Below, one piece after another: positions 58,021 to 64,000 of a DNA stretch of 64,000 nucleotides. Location of the stretch: assembly GCA_028818375.1 (NCBI GenBank), contig JAPPOB010000010.1:434001-498000 (forward strand). The letters run 5' to 3'. Position numbers and translations under genes: made by a program. This stretch comes from Anaerolineaceae bacterium. Lineage in GTDB: Bacteria > Chloroflexota > Anaerolineae > Aggregatilineales > Phototrophicaceae. Each line of letters starts with the position of its first letter. Position 1 is the stretch's first letter. The notes under the pieces were generated by a model, which was given only the letters and a program-made list of their open reading frames with translations, was not told the DNA's origin and did no database searches.

Positions 58021-59220
58021 ATGAACCCAGTTCGAACCAGGTCTTTGCAACCCATTCTGTTGTTGCTGGCAGTGCTGCTGCTCGGCTTTTTCCTGGGTTC
58101 AGCGCACGGGGCGCTGGATGCACAAGTGAGTCCGGCCCTTTCTGCCGACGAGCAACAACTGTTTGATGCCTTTTGGCAAGTCTGGAACCACATTCGCGAT
58201 GATTTCGTGAGCCCGGACGGAAATCTCCCTGACGCTTCCATGCTCGTGGACGGGGCCATTCGGGGAATGACAAACGCCCTTGGGGACGAACACAGCGGGT
58301 ACCTTGATCCCCAACAGTATCCGGTCATGCAGGAGGACTGGGCCGGCACCGTCGACGGCATCGGCGCAGTGGTCGAACGGGACGACGACAGCGGTCAACA
58401 ACGTATTGCCTGGGTGTTGCCCGGCACGCCGGCCGAGGCCGCGGGTCTGGCCGCAGGAGATGTGTTCCTGCAGGTAGATGGCGTTGACGTGCGCGAGGCC
58501 AGCCAACTTGAGCTGGCCGCTCTGGTCCGTGGGCCCGTGGGCACTGACGTACACCTTGTGATGGGGCGTGGCGACGACAGACTGGGATTCACGATCACCC
58601 GCGCGCGCATCGAGATTCCCAACGTCGAGTCCCGCAGGCTGGAAGGGACCGGGATCGGCTACATCCAGTTACAACACTTCAACGCCAACGCACGTCAGCA
58701 ACTGGAAGAGGGCCTGGAGACTTTGAACGCAGACAGCTTGTCCGGACTGGTGCTGGACCTGCGAAACAACCCCGGCGGATTGCTGGACAGCGCCATTGCC
58801 ATTGCAAGCGCTTTCATTGAGGACGGGCCCCTGCTCATTGAGCAATCAGGCGAGGATGAGCGGGTCCATGGCGCCAATGGCAGTTTCCTGGGCCTGACGC
58901 TTCCGATGGCCGTCCTGGTGAATGAACAAAGCGCCAGCGCATCGGAACTGGTTGCCGGCGCCTTGCAGGATCGCGGCCGGGCCATCATCATAGGCGAGCC
59001 AACCTTTGGCAAGGGGACCATGCAAAACCTCTTTGCGCTGGACAACGGCGGCGGGTTGCAACTCACCATTGCGCGCTGGCTGACTCCCGAAGGACACTGG
59101 ATCCATGACAGCGGAATCGTGCCCGACATTCACGTGGACCAACCTGGTCAGGATGAAGACTTGCCCTTGCAGGCGGCCATCAAACATCTGCAGGCGCTGG
59201 TTGTCGATCAGGCGGCCTGA
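58021..59220 (+). CDS. C-terminal processing peptidase (S41 family, CtpA-like)
   Basis: 399 aa. N-terminal membrane anchor/signal LLLLAVLLLGFFLGSA (about 13-28), PDZ domain about 105-195 (GTVDGIGAVVER, VLPGTPAEAAGLAAGDVFLQVDG), then the S41 catalytic core: GYIQLQHF, DLRNNPGG, VNEQSASASELVAGALQD with the nucleophile Ser in 304-308, and Lys331 in GEPTFGKGTMQ. It degrades or trims exported proteins. ATG 58021 is chosen over the frame's opening at 57904 because of the -10 box at 57990 and start of the hydrophobic anchor. Confidence 0.93.
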   Translation: MNPVRTRSLQPILLLLAVLLLGFFLGSAHGALDAQVSPALSADEQQLFDAFWQVWNHIRDDFVSPDGNLPDASMLVDGAIRGMTNALGDEHSGYLDPQQYPVMQEDWAGTVDGIGAVVERDDDSGQQRIAWVLPGTPAEAAGLAAGDVFLQVDGVDVREASQLELAALVRGPVGTDVHLVMGRGDDRLGFTITRARIEIPNVESRRLEGTGIGYIQLQHFNANARQQLEEGLETLNADSLSGLVLDLRNNPGGLLDSAIAIASAFIEDGPLLIEQSGEDERVHGANGSFLGLTLPMAVLVNEQSASASELVAGALQDRGRAIIIGEPTFGKGTMQNLFALDNGGGLQLTIARWLTPEGHWIHDSGIVPDIHVDQPGQDEDLPLQAAIKHLQALVVDQAA

Positions 59221-59280
59221 CCCCTGCGCGACACCCTTGCCGGAAATGGCGTCGCCAGCGCCTCCCCAAGTCTGCATTCC

Positions 59281-60534
59281 ATGACGCAGCAGGCGGAACG
59301 CCAGGTCAAGCGTCAGCCCGGAGGAAATCCGACAGAACTGACGAAAGCAGAAACTGGCGCGCGCCGGTCTTCCCGGCGACTGCGTATTGCGCTGGCCTGG
59401 CTTTCCTTCGTCTTTCTGGGAATTCCAGGCGGAGCCATCGGCGTCGCCTGGCCAGCGATCCGCGACACCTGGAGCCTGCCGACCGCATGGCTGGGAATTC
59501 TGCTGGTGGCGTTCACCGGTGGCTACCTTTGTGGCGCTTTCGTCAGCGGACGAGTGATCACGCGCCTGGGGCTGGGCAATGCGCTACTGCTGTCCAGCGT
59601 CATTATCGCGCTGGGACTTGCCAGCTTCGGCCTTTCGCCGACCTGGGGCCTGCTGATAGTCACAGCTTACCTGCTTGGCACGGGCCAGGGGATTCTGGAT
59701 GCCGGCATCAATCTGTACTTCGCCAACCACTTCAGCGCCCGTATGATGAACTGGCTGCACGCTTTCTTCAGCATTGGCGCGGCCATGGGCCCCTTCACCG
59801 TCCAGCTGGTGGGCACGACGGGCGAGGGCTGGCGTCTGCTGTGGCTGTCGCTCGCTCTGGGTCAAACCCTATTAACAGTGGGTTTCCTCCAGTCGCGTGG
59901 CCAATGGCTTCATTCCCCCGAAACAACGGCATCCCGTCCTGAAGAGACGCCCTCCACGCTTGCCACGCTGCGCCGTCCCCTGGTGTTGCTGGGCATGGCC
60001 CTGTTTTTCGTATTCGTCGGCATCGAGTCCACCGCCGGCAGCTGGAGTTTCGTGCTGTTTAGCGAGACCCGTGGTTTCAACGACCGGATGTCAGCCACCT
60101 GGGCGGGACTCTACTGGATTGCCTTCGCCCTCGGTCGCATTGCCTATGGATTCATTGCGGATCGCTTCGTGTCAGAAAAGGCCGTACGCCTACTCTTCCT
60201 GGCGATCTTGCTGGGCGCGCTGATGTTCAGCGTGCGGGACTTTGTGGAAGTCAGCGTGGCCGGTCTGCTCCTCATTGGCATGGCGCAGGCGCCGATCTTT
60301 CCCCTTCTCATTACGGCGACGCCGGGACGCCTCGGCACAGGGCATGCAACCAATGCCGTCGGTTTCCAGATCAGCGCGGCCGGACTCGGCATCGCATGTT
60401 TGCCTGCGCTGGTTGGCTACCTCGCCACCCTGGCCAGCCTTGAAATACTTGGTCCCTTCCTCGCAATTTCCGCCCTTCTCTGCCTGATCCTGTTTCATTT
60501 CATCACGCGACAGGGGCAAGGCCGCCATACCTGA
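59281..60534 (+). CDS. MFS transporter (first of a tandem pair)
   Basis: 417 aa, 12 membrane helices with a central loop near 210-235. FLGIPGGAIGVAWPAIRDTW, GTGQGILDAGINLYFANHFSARMMNWLHAFF, and the helix 7 segment FVFVGIESTAGSWSF resemble sugar-type (FucP-like) MFS carriers. The next gene is a clear paralogue with the same motifs. Its placement before ppgK suggests hexose import, but the substrate is unknown. Confidence 0.83.
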   Translation: MTQQAERQVKRQPGGNPTELTKAETGARRSSRRLRIALAWLSFVFLGIPGGAIGVAWPAIRDTWSLPTAWLGILLVAFTGGYLCGAFVSGRVITRLGLGNALLLSSVIIALGLASFGLSPTWGLLIVTAYLLGTGQGILDAGINLYFANHFSARMMNWLHAFFSIGAAMGPFTVQLVGTTGEGWRLLWLSLALGQTLLTVGFLQSRGQWLHSPETTASRPEETPSTLATLRRPLVLLGMALFFVFVGIESTAGSWSFVLFSETRGFNDRMSATWAGLYWIAFALGRIAYGFIADRFVSEKAVRLLFLAILLGALMFSVRDFVEVSVAGLLLIGMAQAPIFPLLITATPGRLGTGHATNAVGFQISAAGLGIACLPALVGYLATLASLEILGPFLAISALLCLILFHFITRQGQGRHT

Positions 60535-60720
60535 GACAGGTCCTCCGGGCCCTGCACCTGTTTGTCTGCTGGCGCCTGCGTACTTCGGCGTCATGTACGC
60601 CCTTGCACTCCTGCTTGCTTCAGACGGGGAATCACGTCAATCTTGCGCCAGGGAAACCGCTCCTGTCAGTCATGCCGGACTGACATCTCGCGGCGATCCA
60701 GTCAGTTTCAGGACATGGCG

Positions 60721-61923
60721 ATGTCGGTCTCAACGGTCGCTGGCAAGCGCTCAAACACGGCGCGCCGGATCAGAATCGTACTGGCCTTTTTCTCATTTGC
60801 CGCGGGAGGGATCACCGGGGGCGCCATCGGCGTCGCCTGGCTTGCCATCCGCGACACCTGGAATCTGCCGACGGCCTACCTTGGCATTCTGCTGCTGGCC
60901 ATGACAAGCGGCTTTCTGTCCGGGTCCTTCGTCAGCGGATTCTTCGTCACCCGGCTTGGCATGGGCAATACTCTCTTTGCCACCAGCTCGGCGACGACGC
61001 TGGGTTTGCTTGGCTTCGCGCTGGCGCCCGGCTGGGTGCCTCTGATCGTCATTGTGGCCCTTTCCGGCACGGGCAAGGGGATCTTTGGCGCCAGCATGAA
61101 TCTCTACTTTGCCAACCATTTCAACGCGCGCCTGATGAACTGGTTGCACGCCTGCTTCGCCCTTGGCGCCACGCTGGGCCCCTTCGCCGTTCAGCTAACC
61201 TCGTCGGCAGGATACGACTGGCGCAGCACCTGGTTTGTGCTGGCGTTAATCCAGGTGGTTGTGAGCGGGGCATTCTATGCGACCCGAAGCGGCTGGCACA
61301 CGAACGCCAGGACGGACGCCTACACTGAGCCGGGTTCGCCAACCATGCTGGAGACCCTGCGCAACCCGACGGTGTTGCTTGCGATGCTGCTGCTGTTCAT
61401 ATTCACGGGCATTGAATCTTCCGCCGGGAACTGGAGTTTCACACTTTTCAGTGAATTTCGCGCCATCGAAAAGAGCACTGCCGCGACCTGGCTGGGCCTC
61501 TACTGGGCCAGCTTTGCACTTGGGCGCATTCTGTATGGCTTCGTGGCGAACAGGTTGCGGGTCGAATCCAGCGTTCGCTTTCTTTTCCTGCTCGTCCTGC
61601 TGGGCGGGCTCATGTTCACCGTGCGCGACTCCGGAATAATCAGTGTGGCCGGCCTGATGCTGGTCGGCCTGGCCCAGGCTCCCGTGACGCCCCTGTTCTA
61701 CTCCATGACTCCCGTGCGCCTGGGAGAAAAGCACGCCACCAACGCCATCGGCTTTCAGATGAGCGCGACCGGCCTGGGATTCTCCGCTTTGCCCGCCTTG
61801 CTGGGCGCCGTCGCCGACGTCAGCAGTTACGAGATTCTGGGCCCCTTTCTCGCCCTTTCCGCGTTGGTGAGCCTGTTGCTATTCAATCGCATTTCCCGCG
61901 GCGAACGACGACAACCTGCCTGA
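60721..61923 (+). CDS. MFS transporter (second of a tandem pair)
   Basis: 400 aa from ATG 60721 (AGGA 7 nt upstream); ATG 60715 is also possible and the open frame goes back to 60562. Motifs parallel the upstream paralogue: GGAIGVAWLAIRDTWNLP, NLYFANHFNARLMNWLHACF and FIFTGIESSAGNWSF. Twelve predicted helices. The two genes are separated by 186 nt, in which I see no other gene; they appear to be an old tandem duplication. Directly upstream of ppgK. Confidence 0.82.
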   Translation: MSVSTVAGKRSNTARRIRIVLAFFSFAAGGITGGAIGVAWLAIRDTWNLPTAYLGILLLAMTSGFLSGSFVSGFFVTRLGMGNTLFATSSATTLGLLGFALAPGWVPLIVIVALSGTGKGIFGASMNLYFANHFNARLMNWLHACFALGATLGPFAVQLTSSAGYDWRSTWFVLALIQVVVSGAFYATRSGWHTNARTDAYTEPGSPTMLETLRNPTVLLAMLLLFIFTGIESSAGNWSFTLFSEFRAIEKSTAATWLGLYWASFALGRILYGFVANRLRVESSVRFLFLLVLLGGLMFTVRDSGIISVAGLMLVGLAQAPVTPLFYSMTPVRLGEKHATNAIGFQMSATGLGFSALPALLGAVADVSSYEILGPFLALSALVSLLLFNRISRGERRQPA

Positions 61924-61932
61924 CAGCGACGC

Positions 61933-61941
61933 TGTTATACT
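61933..61941 (+). promoter_or_regulatory. Extended -10 promoter for ppgK
   Basis: TGTTATACT (TGn plus TATACT), 32 nt before the ppgK ATG. No clear -35 hexamer; start of transcription would be near 61948. Confidence 0.5.
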
Positions 61942-61973
61942 TCCCGCAGTTTCGACGACATTCAGGATCGGGC

Positions 61974-62717
61974 ATGGACGTTCTTGGAATCGATATCGGC
62001 GGATCGGGCATCAAGGGCGCGCCCGTTGATACCGACAATGGAAGGCTGCTCTGCGAACGATTGCGCATCGACACGCCGCAACCATCAACACCGGACGCCG
62101 TCATCGAAACAGTGCGCGAACTGCTGGCGCACTTTGCCTGGAGGGGGCCGGTCGGCTGCACGATGCCCGCCATTGTGAAGGCCGGCGTGACCCGCAGTGC
62201 GGCCAACATCGATGATGGCTGGGTCGACTTCCCGGTGGAACAGTCGCTGCGCGCCCGAACGGGCTGCCCCTTGCTGGTCTCCAACGACGCCGATGCCGCC
62301 GGTATCGCCGAAATGACCTTTGGCGCGGGCAAGGATCACCAGGGGCTGGTCTTGATCCTCACACTGGGAACCGGCATTGGCAGTTCGCTGTTTTATCGCG
62401 GTGTACTGGTCCCTAACAGCGAACTTGGACACGTGGAAATCAGGGGCCGCGAGGCGGAAAAATGGACGGCCAATGTGGTTCGCAAGCGCAAGAAACTCAA
62501 ATGGAAGGAGTGGGGTTCCAGGCTGGACTACTATCTTGCCCACCTTGAGTTTCTGTTTTCGCCAGATCTGATTATTCTGGGTGGTGGCGTAAGCCGCCGC
62601 TTCGCCCGCTTCAGTCCTTACCTGACTTTGGAGACCCAAGTGGTCCCGGCCGCCCTGCGCAACGACGCCGGCATGATTGGCGCGGCGCTGGCCGCGCGCT
62701 CCCTGGTTGACGACTAG
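61974..62717 (+). CDS. ppgK: Polyphosphate glucokinase (ROK family)
   Basis: 247 aa. GIDIGGSGIKGAPVD is the PpgK-type phosphate loop, then VSNDADAAGIAEMTFG (sugar-binding Asn-Asp), LTLGTGIGSSLFYRG, ELGHVEIRG (Glu-His), and LIILGGGVSRRF. It phosphorylates glucose with polyphosphate (and often ATP), mainly known from actinobacteria and some Chloroflexota. Follows two MFS transporters; converges with the LysRS gene (4-nt overlap). Confidence 0.92.
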   Translation: MDVLGIDIGGSGIKGAPVDTDNGRLLCERLRIDTPQPSTPDAVIETVRELLAHFAWRGPVGCTMPAIVKAGVTRSAANIDDGWVDFPVEQSLRARTGCPLLVSNDADAAGIAEMTFGAGKDHQGLVLILTLGTGIGSSLFYRGVLVPNSELGHVEIRGREAEKWTANVVRKRKKLKWKEWGSRLDYYLAHLEFLFSPDLIILGGGVSRRFARFSPYLTLETQVVPAALRNDAGMIGAALAARSLVDD

Positions 62718-64000
62718 TCCAACGCGGCCACCGCTGCCTTCAGACGGGAACGCACGAATGAAGGTTCCAGTGCCGCGAGAAATTCTCCGGCGCGCGGTCC
62801 GCTGCTGCGCCCCAGAAAGATGCGGTACAGCGCCCTGAACGCGAAACCGGCGCCACCCTGCTCCCGCCTGGCCAGGTCCATGATCGCGGCATGGATGCTT
62901 TCGCCATCCGCCGGCCGCGCCTGCTCGTACCAGCGCGCAAATGAAATCAGGAATCGACGCTGTGCGGCGTCCAGCGACTTGACTTCCGGTGGCAGACTTT
63001 CCTGGACTTCAAAGCGCGCCTTTGCCGGAGCAAATCGTTCCAGCCAGACAGGGGCGTAGGCCAATCGTTCCCTGAGTTCGTCGCTTTCTGCAGGAAGCAA
63101 GGGAGCACCCTTGTGTTGCGCGAAATACGTTTCCGTGTCGGCGCCGGGAATTTGCGAAATCGTCACCACGTGGGCAAAACGCGGTCGATAGCCTGCCATC
63201 ACGTCAGGGTCTCTTCGGACCTGGGCCAGTTCAAACTGACGTCGCTGCCAACCTTCTGCGCTGCCGTCGCGATAACGTTCCGCTGCGACGTCAAAGTCAT
63301 CGAAGAGGCGCGGTATGGCATTTTCGCCCAGATTGAAGTTGATCGCTGTCCGTGGACGCGTGCGCACCTGCAGCCAGCGCAATTGTTGCGCCGGCAAGGC
63401 TTCGGTGGCCTCGTGCGCGCTGAGCCCAATCCCTTTGGACGAGCTCATCTTGCCGCCTTCCAGCAGAAGAAACTCATAGGGCAGGTTGGCTGGCGGTTCT
63501 GCGCCGAAAACCCGGCGGGTAATCGCATCAGCGACGTCGCGCGAGCCGCCGGCAATGGAATGATCGCTGCCTGCACCTTCAAAGTTGACGCCAAGGACCT
63601 GCCAGCGGGCCGCCCACTCCAGCTTCCAGGGCAGTTTGCCCGCGCCATCCCAGGGTGCCACTGCTCCTTCATGGCCACAACCAGGGGCATAGTGCATCGC
63701 ATTCGGCTGGCAGCGATAGTGCACCCGTTCGCCATCAAAGTGGTGTACGCGCGTCATCGCAATGCGTCCGCATTTTTCGCACACCGGACTGAAGGGAATC
63801 CAGTCTTCCTCGCGCCCGGACTGACTGACCTCCAGGTAAATTGCGCGCAATTCATCCGCCGCCTCAATCAGCGTGCGAATGACGCCATTCATACGTCCCG
63901 AACGATACAGGTCGCTCATGTGATAGGGCTCGGGCGAAATCCCAAGTTTGTGCTGGGCAGCCATGAATTCATCGTAGAAATAGCGCGCATAGCTGCGCGG
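62714..64000 (-). CDS. lysK: Class I lysyl-tRNA synthetase, C-terminal 428 aa (5' end beyond window)
   Basis: The frame is open through the right edge; residues PRSYARYFYDEF precede the first ATG at 63964, so the gene continues beyond 64000 and the HIGH-like motif is not included. Visible: a zinc-ribbon CEKCG plus a later Cys/His pair (HYRCQPN, APGCGHEG), AGSDHSIAGGSRDVADAITR, and the KMSSSKG motif that activates the adenylate. The C-terminal alpha-helical anticodon-binding part follows. Class I LysRS is typical of archaea and scattered bacteria and replaces the common class II enzyme. Confidence 0.95.
   Translation of the reverse strand, partial: PRSYARYFYDEFMAAQHKLGISPEPYHMSDLYRSGRMNGVIRTLIEAADELRAIYLEVSQSGREEDWIPFSPVCEKCGRIAMTRVHHFDGERVHYRCQPNAMHYAPGCGHEGAVAPWDGAGKLPWKLEWAARWQVLGVNFEGAGSDHSIAGGSRDVADAITRRVFGAEPPANLPYEFLLLEGGKMSSSKGIGLSAHEATEALPAQQLRWLQVRTRPRTAINFNLGENAIPRLFDDFDVAAERYRDGSAEGWQRRQFELAQVRRDPDVMAGYRPRFAHVVTISQIPGADTETYFAQHKGAPLLPAESDELRERLAYAPVWLERFAPAKARFEVQESLPPEVKSLDAAQRRFLISFARWYEQARPADGESIHAAIMDLARREQGGAGFAFRALYRIFLGRSSGPRAGEFLAALEPSFVRSRLKAAVAALD

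Overview
The window is a GC-rich, gene-dense bacterial chromosome segment with about 60 protein genes, short gaps and many ATGA/TGATG overlaps. Best guess for the source is Chloroflexota (an Anaerolineae/Caldilineae- or SAR202-like lineage). The reasons are a Thr/Pro-rich low-complexity linker in a parvulin protein, a type 2 IPP isomerase followed by a short-chain prenyl synthase, a polyphosphate glucokinase, class I lysyl-tRNA synthetase, UDP-sulfoquinovose synthase, and a set of enolase-superfamily, PhyH and sulfatase genes. This is inference from gene content; no rRNA or tRNA gene is present to fix the taxonomy, and no CRISPR array or insertion sequence was seen.

Layout. 1-4936: surface-polysaccharide operon (O-antigen ligase C-terminus, UDP-glucuronate decarboxylase, second ligase, GtrA, GT4, membrane protein). 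4938-7392: acyl carrier protein diverging from fni and a polyprenyl diphosphate synthase. 7389-12125: HemW, an OmpR-type regulator, and a pyrG operon that ends in an adenosine-deaminase-like protein lacking nearly all zinc/catalytic residues. 12303-16165: MoxR, DUF58 and a membrane-fused spermidine synthase-like protein. 16240-18518: PfkB (adenosine-kinase-like) with S-adenosylhomocysteinase, behind a strong promoter whose -10 box lies in a 22-bp palindrome. 18557-26120: sugar-nucleotide reductase, TatD, GT2, GT4, YfhO-like and ligase genes (second glycan cluster). 26161-30622: rpsF-rpsR (no ssb between), parvulin, a 54-aa membrane peptide, MTA phosphorylase, a SEDS protein and a 59-aa penicillin-binding-protein-like stub. 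30617-35067: PHP protein, UPF0104 flippase, YigZ, TPR protein. 35192-43206: hisZ-hisG converging on a reverse operon pheA-asd-sqdB-hisD-phosphotransferase.

43335-53082 is an accessory catabolic island: two SDRs, two 2-hydroxyacid dehydrogenases, sulfatase, mandelate-racemase-family dehydratase, PhyH dioxygenase, DapA-like lyase and HpaI-like aldolase, with the wreck of a LivF-type ABC ATPase in the middle. It looks like a sugar-acid/sulfated-substrate degradation set. 53162-56983 is a thiamine importer operon (tbpA-thiP-thiQ) under a TPP riboswitch with a clear terminator hairpin. 57034-64000 holds an orphan CoA-transferase subunit, a CtpA-type protease, two tandem related MFS transporters, ppgK and the C-terminal part of class I LysRS.

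The most unusual points are the pseudo-adenosine deaminase translationally coupled to CTP synthase, a HisD homologue whose zinc ligands appear swapped (Gln to Glu, Asp to Asn) and which lacks an active-site His, the SEDS gene followed only by a truncated PBP anchor, and the palindrome over the adenosine kinase/ahcY promoter. Start codons were chosen here from Shine-Dalgarno and promoter positions rather than by taking the longest open frame.
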